Shown: in pieces, positions 23,865-33,041 of the stretch
Layout: each line of letters begins with the position of its first letter
How positions within the stretch are numbered: position 1 is the first letter of the stretch
Notes under the pieces: model-generated
Database searches by the model: none
What the model was told of the DNA's origin: nothing
What the model saw: only the letters and a program-made list of their open reading frames with translations
NCBI GenBank assembly: GCA_020050435.1
Contig: JAGVKQ010000002.1
Coordinates: 1 to 59,261, forward strand
DNA length: 59,261 bases
Direction of reading: 5' to 3'
DNA from: Candidatus Caenarcanales bacterium
GTDB lineage: Bacteria; Cyanobacteriota; Vampirovibrionia; 2-02-FULL-35-15
Position numbers and translations under genes: made by a program

Positions 23865-25539
23865 CACAATAAAAATCATTTGACTTAATTCCTGCAATAT
23901 ATTTTTTTATTAAATCTTCTTTATCAGAGACATTCCCTTCAGTTATATGTTTCACTCCTATTGATTCAAGTAAATTTTTAATCGATATGGTTTTAATATC
24001 ATTTTCTATTTTCATTCCTAAGTGAGGCTGTTTTCCTGTGGAAACGGCTCCTTGATTATCTACAACTAACATACAAATAGGATGGTTTTTTGAAACCGCT
24101 TCGCAGATTCCAGGAAATGCGCTATGAAAGAAATCACTATCTCCAACATAAGCAATTCCTTTAAACGGAACTTTGCTTCCTGCTCTTTTATAAGATTCAA
24201 TTCCACCTGAAAGATATGAAACAGCACAGCCCATAGTAGTTTCCATATGGAGCATATCTTCAATACCTTTAGTTTCAGGCACTCTGGACGACTGACCTGC
24301 ATCTCCACAATAGAGTGGTCTTACACCAGTTTCTTTTACTGCTTTTTGCAAGCATTGAAGCATGATTTTAAAGCCATCATCATCTTTAAATGAAGGAGCA
24401 TGTGAAATGGTTTTATGTGGTGGAAATTCTCCAGGATGTTTATTTTGATTTAAAGCATTTACTGAAATCTTCAAATCATCATCTCTAAACTCTCCAACTT
24501 TCCTAACATATCCATTTAGCTTTCCTAAAATAGGAATATTAAATCCATGTCTTTGAGCACAATCTCTGACTAAAAGTTCTAACAATGGCTCTCCTTGATC
24601 TATGACTAAAACTCTTTCTTTATCTTTTAAGAAATTTACGATTGTTTCTTCAGGCAGAGGATAAACTGAAACCAATTTTAAAAGACTTAAATTAGATGTT
24701 AAATTTTCTAATTCAAGTTGTGTGGCTGGAAACCCAGAAGCTATCACCCCAAGAGTGGAGGTACCATTTACTACATTTATTTTCAACTTATCAAAGAGCT
24801 TCGAAATGTCAGCTTGTTTTATAGCAAGTTCTTCTCTGTCTTCTTCTACCGTTTTAAAAATAGAAGTCCATTTATCAATAGCATCAAATGGGATGTCTAC
24901 AAATTCTGTATTCAACAACATTTTCACATCATTGAAATCATTTTTATTCTTATCATAAATTTCTTTTACAGCACGCCCTGTTGTTCTAATAAAAAATGGC
25001 AATCTAAACTTTTCAGAAAGTTCATATGCAAGCAATGTACAAAAATAAGCGCTGTATTGATCACAGGGTTCAAAAAAAGGCAAACCAGCATTAACATAAA
25101 TCCCTCTTGAATCCTCTTCATTTTGAGATCCCCAGGCAGATGGATCATCAGCAATAAAAAATACTAGCCCACGGTTTATGCCTATATGATTTAAGCAATA
25201 AAAATGATCACAAGCCAGATTCGTTCCTACATCTTTAAAAACCACAAGAGATCTTTCACATCCTGCTACTGAACTTCCAAAACCTTTTGCAGTTGCAACG
25301 AACTCATTGGGTAAATAGTCCTGGACATCAATATCTTTTGCATTTTCTCTAACTTCATCCAGCAATAAAGATGCTGGCCTACCAGGATAGTTATAGATAA
25401 CTTTTACATTTGATAATTTAAGCGCTTCTGTTATTGCAGCATTTATAGTGCTAAGAAGTACAGTTGATTGTTCTAAAGAATTTTTTAACATTTGATTCAT
25501 GTAGTTATTTATATCAAATTTTGAAGCTAAAAATACCAT
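23848..25539 (-). CDS. iorA: Indolepyruvate:ferredoxin oxidoreductase alpha-like (IorA) without ferredoxin domain
   Basis: Thiamine-diphosphate enzyme of the 2-oxoacid oxidoreductase family that decarboxylates aryl pyruvates from aromatic amino acids. The N-terminal Pyr domain shows YNYPGRPASLLLDEV, the conserved Glu in LPNEFVA, and SQNEEDSRG. The C-terminal TPP domain has GDAGQSS, then VGDSDFFHSAFPGI and VDNQGAVSTGKQPH, which contact diphosphate and Mg. At 563 residues it ends just after the TPP domain, so the two 4Fe-4S clusters of normal IorA are missing. No iorB partner is adjacent. A later Met (25500) could be the true start. Either ferredoxin is supplied in trans or the enzyme acts as a simple decarboxylase. 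Confidence 0.8.
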   Translation of the reverse strand: MVFLASKFDINNYMNQMLKNSLEQSTVLLSTINAAITEALKLSNVKVIYNYPGRPASLLLDEVRENAKDIDVQDYLPNEFVATAKGFGSSVAGCERSLVVFKDVGTNLACDHFYCLNHIGINRGLVFFIADDPSAWGSQNEEDSRGIYVNAGLPFFEPCDQYSAYFCTLLAYELSEKFRLPFFIRTTGRAVKEIYDKNKNDFNDVKMLLNTEFVDIPFDAIDKWTSIFKTVEEDREELAIKQADISKLFDKLKINVVNGTSTLGVIASGFPATQLELENLTSNLSLLKLVSVYPLPEETIVNFLKDKERVLVIDQGEPLLELLVRDCAQRHGFNIPILGKLNGYVRKVGEFRDDDLKISVNALNQNKHPGEFPPHKTISHAPSFKDDDGFKIMLQCLQKAVKETGVRPLYCGDAGQSSRVPETKGIEDMLHMETTMGCAVSYLSGGIESYKRAGSKVPFKGIAYVGDSDFFHSAFPGICEAVSKNHPICMLVVDNQGAVSTGKQPHLGMKIENDIKTISIKNLLESIGVKHITEGNVSDKEDLIKKYIAGIKSNDFYCVIVHM

Positions 25540-25642
25540 AAATAGTTAGTTTTTGGATAAAAGTTAATTTAACAATTTATCTATGAGAAATAGGTACAAT
25601 GCTTAGCTGTATAAGATTCTTTTTTAATATTTTATTTTTCAT

Positions 25643-26968
25643 ATGAATATTTCAGCAACTCAAGGTGTTCAGAGTAGTACTAGATGGCCTTACTATAGGG
25701 ATCTAGCTAGTATACTTTGCTCCAGAGAATCTACATATAGAGCTGGTTTAGATTTAACAGGGTTTGAAATCCCTACGGTTCTTGGAGATGTTCTTAGCTT
25801 TAGAGGAGTAAAAAAAACAATTGAGTCATTTCTAGAAGGATCTGCTGGTGCAGGCTCAATTGCATTAGCACCTCATGTAACCACGTTCATGGCTAAAATT
25901 CTTGGGAAGTTTTTATTGCCTGAGGAACTACAAAAAAACACCTTAAATCTTATAAAGCTAAGTATGGGTGATACAGATGATTTAGAGTCTCTAAAAAAAG
26001 GTGTAGAGCTAGTAAAAGACAAAGAAAGTCAAGATAAAAAATTTATAGCTTCTCTATATGAAAAATCTGGCAAAATTGAAATTGCTAATAGATATAAAAA
26101 TGAAGCGGATGAATTAGTAAAATTTTGTGATGAATTAGAGATCAATGAAAAGACAAGAGAAAGTATTAAAAAAATCAAAAAAGCATCTATCATTGCGCAA
26201 AGCACGATAGAAGGTGCTTGGTGGGGCGGCTGGGGATTGATGCTAAGAGGTATTAGAAAATATATATTAAAAGCTGATAGTTATACTGGTACTGAGACAT
26301 ATGCTACAGAGTCAGGCGATGGAGAGATGAAGTTATGGCAAAAAATCATTGGTGTTGCATGTATTTTTATAGCACCAGTTACAAACACTGTCTTATTAAA
26401 TATTACTGACAATAAAGAAAAAGTAAAAAATAGTAAGTTCTTAAAAACTATAAAAGAAAATTTTGATATGACTCATGGTGTATATCCTAAATTAGGACTA
26501 TTATTTTCAATAACTTCATACCCTAAATGGATAGGTGTCCTATGTAGTTCTCAAGGACTTTCTGAGTTCTTAGAAAGACTTCTAACCGTAACGACTATAA
26601 TTCCATCTTGGTGGATGGGACATAGAGTCACTAATGGTGTTTTTGCTAAAGGTGCAGATGAAAGAATAGCTAAGAAGTATGACATTGAAGGTGGAATCTT
26701 AGTAGAAAATGAGTTCTTAAAGAGTGAAAACTCAGCAACTAGAAATTTACCCGAACCCGCAAAAATACATCATGTTTTAGAAACAGCTAAAGAACGAGGA
26801 GCTCACTTAGATGAAGAGACTAGGAAAAAACTAATGAATGATGTAGAAGATGAACATGCAATGTCTTTAGGAAAAGGGTTTGCAGCACACTCTGCAGGGA
26901 TTTGGGTTATTAAAATGGGAATTAATCAGATAGTAAAACAGTTTACTTTGTGGAGGCAGGCTGCTTAA
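25643..26968 (+). CDS. Uncharacterised 441-residue membrane-associated protein
   Basis: I do not recognise a family. The protein alternates charged helical stretches (residues 120-185, rich in Lys/Glu) with hydrophobic segments, including WWGGWGLMLRGI, IIGVACIFIAPVTNTVLLNI and LTVTTIIPSWWMGHRV. No signal peptide. The composition, with many short amphipathic helices and no catalytic motif, resembles the unknown proteins at 35463 and 37443, but I cannot show homology by eye. Monocistronic; its last 26 bases overlap a convergent small gene. Possibly a lineage-specific membrane-remodelling or structural protein (speculative). Confidence 0.65.
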   Translation: MNISATQGVQSSTRWPYYRDLASILCSRESTYRAGLDLTGFEIPTVLGDVLSFRGVKKTIESFLEGSAGAGSIALAPHVTTFMAKILGKFLLPEELQKNTLNLIKLSMGDTDDLESLKKGVELVKDKESQDKKFIASLYEKSGKIEIANRYKNEADELVKFCDELEINEKTRESIKKIKKASIIAQSTIEGAWWGGWGLMLRGIRKYILKADSYTGTETYATESGDGEMKLWQKIIGVACIFIAPVTNTVLLNITDNKEKVKNSKFLKTIKENFDMTHGVYPKLGLLFSITSYPKWIGVLCSSQGLSEFLERLLTVTTIIPSWWMGHRVTNGVFAKGADERIAKKYDIEGGILVENEFLKSENSATRNLPEPAKIHHVLETAKERGAHLDEETRKKLMNDVEDEHAMSLGKGFAAHSAGIWVIKMGINQIVKQFTLWRQAA

Positions 26969-27176
26969 CTTTACTTTTTTGTAAATCACTCCAATTGTGA
27001 GCTCTAGTATCAGTTAACTCTAGCTTTTCCTTTTCAGCTTTTTCTCCACCAAGAGCATCATAAGCTGACTTTGGTTTATTATTTACAGTCATAAAAAGAT
27101 TTACAGCAAAAAATACTAAAAATAAAATTAATAATACAAAGGATCCTTTAAAACATTTTTCATATGAAAAGTTCAT
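26943..27176 (-). CDS. Small single-pass membrane protein
   Basis: A 77-residue protein with one membrane helix (GSFVLLILFLVFFAVNLFMTV, residues 11-31) after a short cytoplasmic lead, then a Lys/Glu-rich tail ending KSKVKQPASTK. No lipobox. There is no clear ribosome site. It overlaps the end of the convergent 441-residue gene by 26 bp and lies just before the tRNA-Met promoter. Function unknown; the coding call rests on length and the clean TM-plus-tail layout. Confidence 0.55.
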   Translation of the reverse strand: MNFSYEKCFKGSFVLLILFLVFFAVNLFMTVNNKPKSAYDALGGEKAEKEKLELTDTRAHNWSDLQKSKVKQPASTK

Positions 27177-27260
27177 AAGTTATAATGACGTTACAGATAA
27201 ATTTTGATTCCATTCAGATCAATTTTTTTATAAAATTTATGAAAAACCTGTATTTCTCGG

Positions 27261-27266
27261 TATAAT
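27261..27266 (+). promoter_or_regulatory. -10 box for tRNA-Met and glycosyltransferase
   Basis: Perfect TATAAT 43 bases before the mature tRNA-Met 5' end. The -35 region 17 bases upstream (tatgaa) is poor. The glycosyltransferase start codon follows only 10 bases after the tRNA, so it is probably read from the same promoter. Confidence 0.5.
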
Positions 27267-27309
27267 ATTACCCTGCAAAGATACCAATCTTTGTTTTTTC
27301 TGATTCTTT

Positions 27310-27383
27310 GGCTGGGTAGCTCAGTTGGTGAGAGCGGTGGATTCATAACCCACAGGTCGGCGGTTCAAATCCGCCTCCAGCTA
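27310..27383 (+). tRNA. tRNA-Met (anticodon CAT)
   Basis: 74-nt cloverleaf: acceptor GGCTGGG with TCCAGCT (wobbles at both ends), D-arm GCTCAGTTGGTGAGAGC, anticodon loop TTCATAA, T-arm GGCGG-TTCAAAT-CCGCC, discriminator A, no encoded CCA. The G1-T72 wobble and GGC start resemble elongator tRNA-Met. A CAT anticodon could also be a lysidine-modified tRNA-Ile; sequence alone does not exclude it. Confidence 0.92.
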
Positions 27384-27393
27384 TTAATAAACA

Positions 27394-28134
27394 ATGCCAA
27401 TCACCCTTTCCATTGCCATAATTACGCTAAATGAAGAACGCATAATTGAAAAAGCAATAGATGCAATTTCAACACCATGTTATGGATTACCTTTTGCAAA
27501 TGAGATTGTAGTAATTGATTCTGGAAGCACAGACAAAACTCTAGAGATTTTAAAAAAACAAAACATAAAAATCTTCCATCAAGATTGGTTAGGTTATTCA
27601 GATCAAAAAAACCTTGCTATTTCAAAATGTTCTGGAGATTGGATTTTATCTTTAGATGCAGATGAAATCATTACTGATATTTTAAAAAATGAGATTTTAG
27701 AAGCTATTAATAATCCTAAAGATAATGTAGGGTTTAAAATAGCAAGGAATTTTTACATAGGGAAAAGATTGATAAAACATGGTGGATACTATCCCGATTA
27801 CCAGTTAAGGCTTTTTAAAAGAGATACAAATGCACAATTTCAAAAAAGAGAGGTTCATGAAAGCATTAAGCTTGATGGGAAAGTAGGTTACCTAAAGAAT
27901 CCATTAGAACATTTTGCTTATGAGGATTTAGATCACTATAAAAAGTCTTTAGAAAAATATGCAGAATTAGCAGCAAAAGAAGTGAAGAAAAAAAATCTCC
28001 CGCCAAAACTACGATCGACCTGGGCATTTATTTATAGATATATTTTCAGATTCGGATTTTTAGATAAGTCTCTAGGTTTAGAGCTTGCAAAAGCGTATAG
28101 CAATTACGTTTACAGGAAATATTATTTAGCGTAG
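27394..28134 (+). CDS. Family-2 glycosyltransferase, WaaE/KdtX-like
   Basis: A 246-residue GT-A fold transferase resembling WaaE-type LPS inner-core glucosyltransferases. It starts SIAIITLNEERIIEKAID, with VIDSGSTDKT near residue 42 for the nucleotide and LDADE near residue 89 as metal site. HGGYYPDYQLRLFKR and VHESIKLDG, both typical of the WaaE group, come later. A hydrophobic-basic C-terminus (RYIFRFGFLDKSLGL) may touch the membrane. It starts 10 bases after tRNA-Met with no ribosome site in between. With LpxC elsewhere in the window it supports an LPS-bearing outer membrane. Confidence 0.88.
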   Translation: MPITLSIAIITLNEERIIEKAIDAISTPCYGLPFANEIVVIDSGSTDKTLEILKKQNIKIFHQDWLGYSDQKNLAISKCSGDWILSLDADEIITDILKNEILEAINNPKDNVGFKIARNFYIGKRLIKHGGYYPDYQLRLFKRDTNAQFQKREVHESIKLDGKVGYLKNPLEHFAYEDLDHYKKSLEKYAELAAKEVKKKNLPPKLRSTWAFIYRYIFRFGFLDKSLGLELAKAYSNYVYRKYYLA

Positions 28135-28140
28135 AGATGT

Positions 28141-28935
28141 TCAAACTTTTGCTGGGACAGAATTTACATAAGCATAATAAATGCCTTTTAATGTCAGATA
28201 AGGATCAGATAAATCATATTTATTAAAGAATCTAGTAACAATGGATGCATTCCCACCAGTCAAAACAACTTTTGGTTTTGATTTATATTTTTCTTCAAAC
28301 AGTTTCAAGTAATACTCTACAAATGCAATCTGACCAATAATTACTCCCTGAAGCATAGATTCATCAGTGGAAATAGCAAGTGGATTCAATTCACTAATCT
28401 TACACTCTCTGGCTATTTCAACATGTGGCAAGGTAAATGTTCTAGTGCCAAGAGCTTTTAATTCTGTCTCAAAGCCAGTTTTAATAAGACCTCCAAGGAA
28501 ATTACCTTTCAGGTCAGATGCAGTGGCAGTAGTAGCTGTGCCGAAGTCAAAAACAACGATAGAGCTGAGTCCTGTAAGCTGCGTCTCGCTAGCTAAAAGT
28601 TTCTCACTGTTCAGCGCTCCAATTAAATTACAAACCCTATCAATTCCAAGAGTAGGATAAGTATTTTTTATTGTTTTTTGAGTATCAGTTTTTATGTTTA
28701 TAAATTTGATTCCATAATTAGAATTTATTTCCTGAGCAGAATCATTAATATGTGGAATAGATCCTGCTATGGCTACTGTATAATTCTTATTTTTCACTTC
28801 ATCCCAGGGCAATAGACTTAACTCAGAATGAAGGTTACGGTTATAATCACCGACAAGTTTTCCATCCTGAACTATACCCCAATGAATAAAGGTATTTCCA
28901 ACATCAATTACAAGAATTTGTTTATCTTCTATCAT
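28141..28935 (-). CDS. coaX: Type III pantothenate kinase CoaX
   Basis: First step of coenzyme A synthesis: ATP-dependent phosphorylation of pantothenate. The 264-residue ASKHA-fold protein has motif 1 VIDVGNTFIHWGI, a middle LGIDRVCNLIGA (pantothenate and dimer contact) and motif 3 VFDFGTATTATA. The C-terminal VLTGGNASIVTRFF is the second adenosine motif. Type III kinases need a monovalent cation and resist CoA feedback. Short head-to-tail neighbours: 6 bp from the convergent glycosyltransferase, 44 bp downstream of the CNNM gene on the same strand. Confidence 0.93.
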   Translation of the reverse strand: MIEDKQILVIDVGNTFIHWGIVQDGKLVGDYNRNLHSELSLLPWDEVKNKNYTVAIAGSIPHINDSAQEINSNYGIKFINIKTDTQKTIKNTYPTLGIDRVCNLIGALNSEKLLASETQLTGLSSIVVFDFGTATTATASDLKGNFLGGLIKTGFETELKALGTRTFTLPHVEIARECKISELNPLAISTDESMLQGVIIGQIAFVEYYLKLFEEKYKSKPKVVLTGGNASIVTRFFNKYDLSDPYLTLKGIYYAYVNSVPAKV

Positions 28936-28979
28936 CTTACTTTTAATTATATAACGACAATGTTAAGGATCACGAAAAT

Positions 28980-30389
28980 TTAAGATTCTGACTTTGACTC
29001 TTCTTTAGAACTTCCATTTTTACTATTTTTTTTATGTTTTCCATTTCCATTTGATTTTTCGGTTACAGTTTCTTTACCTTCAACCTCAGACTCTTCTACT
29101 TTTCTTAATCTAAGAAGCTTAACTCTGTCCTTATCTTTAACTTCAACTTTTAAAATATAACCATCGCTTTGGACTTCATCTCCTACATGAAACTCTGTTC
29201 CTATCAATCCAAAAGTATAACCACCGATAGTGTCATAGTGCTCCATTGAAAAGTTTGTACCTAATTTTTCATTTACTTCATCTATAGTTAACTTCCCATC
29301 AATTAAAATATCTGCATTCGGAAGTATTTGAATGGAGTCCACTTCTGTATCATATTCATCTCTGATTTCACCAACAATTTCTTCTATAATATCTTCCATG
29401 GTTACTATCCCTGAAGTACCACCAAACTCTCCAATAACAATTGCCATTTGTAAAGATTTTCTTCTAAACTCAGTGAGGAGATCATCAAGAGGTTTACTTT
29501 CAGGCACTTTAATAATTGGCTTTACTATTTCTTTAACTAACTTTTTGTCATTCCCTAAATGTGTTTGTTCAAGCAAATCTCTAACAGTTATCACACCAAT
29601 AATATTGTCTATGGATTCTTCAAATATAGGGATTCTTGAGTGCTTAGATTCAATCACAAGCTTTAATGCTTCCTCAATAGTTTCACCTGAACCTAATGAA
29701 ACAATATCAGGTCTTGGTGTCATAATTTCACGTGCTACAGTACCAGGAAAATCAAAAATATTTGTAATCATTTCTTTTTCTGATTCTTCAAGAACGCCTT
29801 CTTCATGACTTACATTTAAGAGCATTCTTAATTCGTCTTCAGTGTATACAAAAGTTGTTCTAAGATCAGTAATCCCAAAAAGCCTCAATATCGTAGATGC
29901 TGATGAATTTAAAAGAATAACAAGTGGACTTGTTATTAGTCTAAATATTTCAAGTGGCCAAATAAGCACTAATGCTGCCCTCTCAGGATTAATAAAAGCA
30001 ATAGTCTTAGGAATAATTTCACCAATCACGACATGGAAATAAGTAACTATAAGCAATGCAATAGGAAGTGCAATTGAATGTGCAGTAACATCAGTAATAG
30101 GTGAAGGTAAAAACCCCTCAACGATAGGAGTTAAGAATTTCGCTATTGAAAGTTCACCTATAGCACCTAGAGCTAAGCTTGATATGGTTATCCCTATTTG
30201 TGACGTAGATATATAACTATCAATTTTATTTAAAGCCTTTAAAATTAGCTCAGCCGTTTTATCCCCTTCATTAACCATTTGCTCTACACGTGTCTTGTTT
30301 ACACGGGCAAGAGCAAACTCAATTGCAACGAAAAACCCATTTAGTAAAACGAGTACTAAACTAAGAAAGATACCAATTATTAAATCCAT
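28980..30389 (-). CDS. CNNM/CorC-type (HlyC/TlyC) membrane transporter with CBS domains
   Basis: Putative Mg2+/Co2+ efflux or divalent-cation homeostasis protein, often called hemolysin-like. Residues 1-190 form the DUF21/CNNM transmembrane domain (GFFVAIEFALARVNKTR, ISTSQIGITISSLALGAIGE). A CBS pair runs over about residues 210-330 (MTPRPDIVSL, SRIPIFEESIDNIIGVI, GEFGGTSGIVTMEDIIEEI) and a CorC_HlyC domain over 345-425 (YDTIGGYTFGLIG). The last 40 residues are a Lys/Ser/Glu-rich tail. GAGGA 7 bases before the ATG supports the start. Probably cotranscribed with coaX. Confidence 0.9.
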   Translation of the reverse strand: MDLIIGIFLSLVLVLLNGFFVAIEFALARVNKTRVEQMVNEGDKTAELILKALNKIDSYISTSQIGITISSLALGAIGELSIAKFLTPIVEGFLPSPITDVTAHSIALPIALLIVTYFHVVIGEIIPKTIAFINPERAALVLIWPLEIFRLITSPLVILLNSSASTILRLFGITDLRTTFVYTEDELRMLLNVSHEEGVLEESEKEMITNIFDFPGTVAREIMTPRPDIVSLGSGETIEEALKLVIESKHSRIPIFEESIDNIIGVITVRDLLEQTHLGNDKKLVKEIVKPIIKVPESKPLDDLLTEFRRKSLQMAIVIGEFGGTSGIVTMEDIIEEIVGEIRDEYDTEVDSIQILPNADILIDGKLTIDEVNEKLGTNFSMEHYDTIGGYTFGLIGTEFHVGDEVQSDGYILKVEVKDKDRVKLLRLRKVEESEVEGKETVTEKSNGNGKHKKNSKNGSSKEESKSES

Positions 30390-30671
30390 CTAAAATCCTC
30401 GCAATAAGTATTTAAAGCGATTAGAGTTATTTTCTTTTCAGTTATAAAATTAAATGTCTTGATTGTAGGGTATGTGTTTAAAATGTGTTTAAAACAGTCG
30501 CTCCAAATTTTAAGTAAAAATATTAGCATATGATTTATACCCATACAGGTTAAAATTAGGGTCAGAAGGTTAAAATATCGTAATTTTAACAAATTTTACG
30601 TCAATACCATAAATTTTCAAGTACTTAATAGTTGGTATATAAGAATTAAAGCTTAGTTAAACTTATTATCT

Positions 30672-32633
30672 ATGAAACCTTTAAACAAACTTTTTTGGAT
30701 TATTTTATCTGTATTAGGAGCATATTCATTTGCTGTTGTAGCCCAAGTCATAAATCCTGGTGAAAAAATAAATGCACTTTGGCTAACTGTAGCGTCAATG
30801 TGTTTTCTACTTTTAGGTTATAGATTTTATGGCAGATTTATAGCCAATAAGATTTTAAATCTCGATGATAAAAGAATTACTCCCAGTGAAAGATTAAACA
30901 ATGGACATGATTTTATTCCTACCAATAAATATGTAGTTTTTGGACATCACTTTGCAGCAATTGCTGGAGCAGGTCCTCTTATGGGACCAGTACTTGCAGC
31001 ACAGTTTGGATATCTCCCTGGCTTTCTTTGGATTTTAGTGGGTTCTGTTTTTGCAGGTGCTGTTCATGATTTTATTATTTTAGTTATGTCACTTCGAAGA
31101 AATGCTAAATCAATTTCAGAATTTGCTAAAGAAGAAATTGGACCAATATGCGGCATAGCTGCAGGAATTGCTATTTTTATTATTATGATTGTAGCTATGG
31201 CAGGTCTTGGTCTTGCTGTAGTTAATGCTCTAAAACACAGTGCCTGGGGACTTTTCACAATATCTGCTTCTATTCCAATTGCTATGTTTATCGGATTATA
31301 TATGAAGTTTTTTAGACCACATAAAACCTTAGAAGCTTCAATAATAGGATTTGTTTTAATTATATTAGCTGTTATTGGCGGACAATATGTTCAGGACAGT
31401 CCGACTCTATCTAAATATTTTATTTTTGATGGAAACACTTTAACCATAGCTCTTGCAGTTTATGGATTTTTTGCTTCATGTTTACCTATCTGGCTACTTT
31501 TAGCTCCCAGAGATTATTTAAGTTCATTTTTAAAAATTGGTGTGATTTTATTTTTAGCTGCTGGTGTAATTTTTGTAGCACCAAATCTTGAAATGCCAAG
31601 AGTAACAGAATTTATTCATGGCGGCGGACCGATTTTACCAGGAAAAATGTTTCCATTTTTATTTATCACTATTGCATGCGGTGCCATTAGTGGTTTTCAC
31701 TCTGTAATCGGATCTGGCACTACACCTAAGATGATAAGACTGGAGTCTGAATGTTTATTTATAGGTTATGGTGGAATGCTTATGGAAGCCTTTGTAGCCA
31801 TCATGGCATTAATAGCTGCATGCATACTTTATCCTGGAGATTACTATGCTATCAATGCACCCATCATGCCAGCATGGGTAAGTCCAGTAGAGTTAGATGC
31901 ATTAACAAAACTCGTGGGAGAAGATAATTTAGTAGGCAGAACAGGTGGAGCAGTAAGTCTAGCAGTCGGCATGACAAAAGTTTTAAGTGCTCTTCCTTAT
32001 ATGGGACAGCTCTCAGCTATTTGGTATCACTTTGCCATAATGTTTGAAGCACTTTTCATTTTAACTACTATCGATGCAGGAACTAGAGTTTCCAGATTTT
32101 TATTTCAGGAATCGCTGGGCATGATTAATCCAGCCTGGGGTGATTATAAGAACAAAGCAACAAACATAATAGGAAGTTTATTTGTAGTATGTGCATGGTC
32201 ATATATGATTTTTTACGGAAATGTTTCTACCATTTGGCCTATATTTGGAGTAGCAAATCAGCTTTTATCAGCTGTAGCTCTGGCTATAGGATCTACCATA
32301 TTAATTAAAATGAGAAAAGAAAAATATCTAGCTCTCACTGCTATTCCTATGTTTTTTATGTTTACGGTAACCATTACATGTGCCCTTGAACAAATCTTTA
32401 GTCCAACATTCGGCATGATATCAAAAATAAATGCAGCAGAAAATCCTCAGCCTTTTATCATAAACTTACTTTTAATCTCATCAATATTAGGACTTTCAAT
32501 AATTGTTTTATTAGACTCGCTGCATAAGTGGTATTTATTCTTAATTAAAAAGATACCTTTTGAGTTACATGAAAGTGATGAGGGAAAAGCCCATGATCAT
32601 CCTATACATGAAGCAACAGCTTATTTGAGCTAA
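30672..32633 (+). CDS. cstA: Carbon starvation protein CstA (peptide/pyruvate transporter)
   Basis: A 653-residue polytopic membrane protein. The N-terminal helix pair leads to the family block YRFYGRFIANKILNLDD with TPSERLNNGHDFIPT, then VFGHHFAAIAGAGPLMGP and HSVIGSGTTPKM, all hallmarks of the CstA/YjiY family. These carry peptides or pyruvate into starved cells. The C-terminus ends in a His-rich EGKAHDHPIHEATAY. The 280 bp upstream holds no gene; the gene stands alone. It fits the amino-acid and organic-acid catabolism suggested by PutA and the IorA-like enzyme. Confidence 0.93.
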   Translation: MKPLNKLFWIILSVLGAYSFAVVAQVINPGEKINALWLTVASMCFLLLGYRFYGRFIANKILNLDDKRITPSERLNNGHDFIPTNKYVVFGHHFAAIAGAGPLMGPVLAAQFGYLPGFLWILVGSVFAGAVHDFIILVMSLRRNAKSISEFAKEEIGPICGIAAGIAIFIIMIVAMAGLGLAVVNALKHSAWGLFTISASIPIAMFIGLYMKFFRPHKTLEASIIGFVLIILAVIGGQYVQDSPTLSKYFIFDGNTLTIALAVYGFFASCLPIWLLLAPRDYLSSFLKIGVILFLAAGVIFVAPNLEMPRVTEFIHGGGPILPGKMFPFLFITIACGAISGFHSVIGSGTTPKMIRLESECLFIGYGGMLMEAFVAIMALIAACILYPGDYYAINAPIMPAWVSPVELDALTKLVGEDNLVGRTGGAVSLAVGMTKVLSALPYMGQLSAIWYHFAIMFEALFILTTIDAGTRVSRFLFQESLGMINPAWGDYKNKATNIIGSLFVVCAWSYMIFYGNVSTIWPIFGVANQLLSAVALAIGSTILIKMRKEKYLALTAIPMFFMFTVTITCALEQIFSPTFGMISKINAAENPQPFIINLLLISSILGLSIIVLLDSLHKWYLFLIKKIPFELHESDEGKAHDHPIHEATAYLS

Positions 32634-32749
32634 AAAAAACTACGTGTCTAAGTTAAATATATTTAATATTACACTTGTTGAAATCTAGAAATAGCAATGT
32701 TACGATAATCCGCATCGGTTTGGCAATTTTATTTAAGGAGATTTTTTAT

Positions 32750-32959
32750 ATGACAAGAATAGGTAGTGATTTTAATGCCGGGATTCCACGAAGAGGTAAA
32801 ATGTTATTAAACAGAACAGAAGACTCAAGAGGAAGAGATAGATCTTCTGCAATAAGAAGAGCAGGAAATATGGCAAAAGTACATGCAAGGGGACAAGAAC
32901 CTACATCAAACGATAGTGGTGATGAAAGACTTCATGCTGAAGATATATTATTTGCATAA
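32750..32959 (+). CDS. Small basic protein of unknown function
   Basis: The ATG at 32750 has AAGGAG 9 bases upstream; an earlier ATG at 32675 has none. The 69-residue product is Arg-rich and hydrophilic (MTRIGSDFNAGIPRRGKM, NRTEDSRGRDRSS, AIRRAGNMAKVHARG) with an acidic end (GDERLHAEDILFA). No signal peptide or family recognised. The leader carries an AT palindrome TTAAATATATTTAA near 32655. A perfect 26-bp palindrome (32990-33015) follows and may end transcription. Confidence 0.65.
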   Translation: MTRIGSDFNAGIPRRGKMLLNRTEDSRGRDRSSAIRRAGNMAKVHARGQEPTSNDSGDERLHAEDILFA

Positions 32960-32989
32960 TCAAAGATAGGCATTTTTTGTACGGGCAAA

Positions 32990-33015
32990 TAGTGGCAATT
33001 CATGAATTGCCACTA
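32990..33015. repeat. Perfect 26-bp palindrome, GGCAATTCATGAATTGCC family
   Basis: Arms TAGTGGCAATTCA and its exact complement meet at the centre. It lies between the small basic gene and sucD, which converge. A second member, differing by a T:A to C:G change in both arms, lies inside a coding region at 44786-44813. No U-run follows on either strand. Confidence 0.85.
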
Positions 33016-33041
33016 CGACTCTCTTTTATAGATTTTCCTGC

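Noticed and set aside
30380-30592. 70-residue minus-strand ORF upstream of the CNNM gene
   Set aside because: It overlaps the CNNM start and its ribosome site, has no ribosome site of its own, and its composition is that of random AT-rich DNA.
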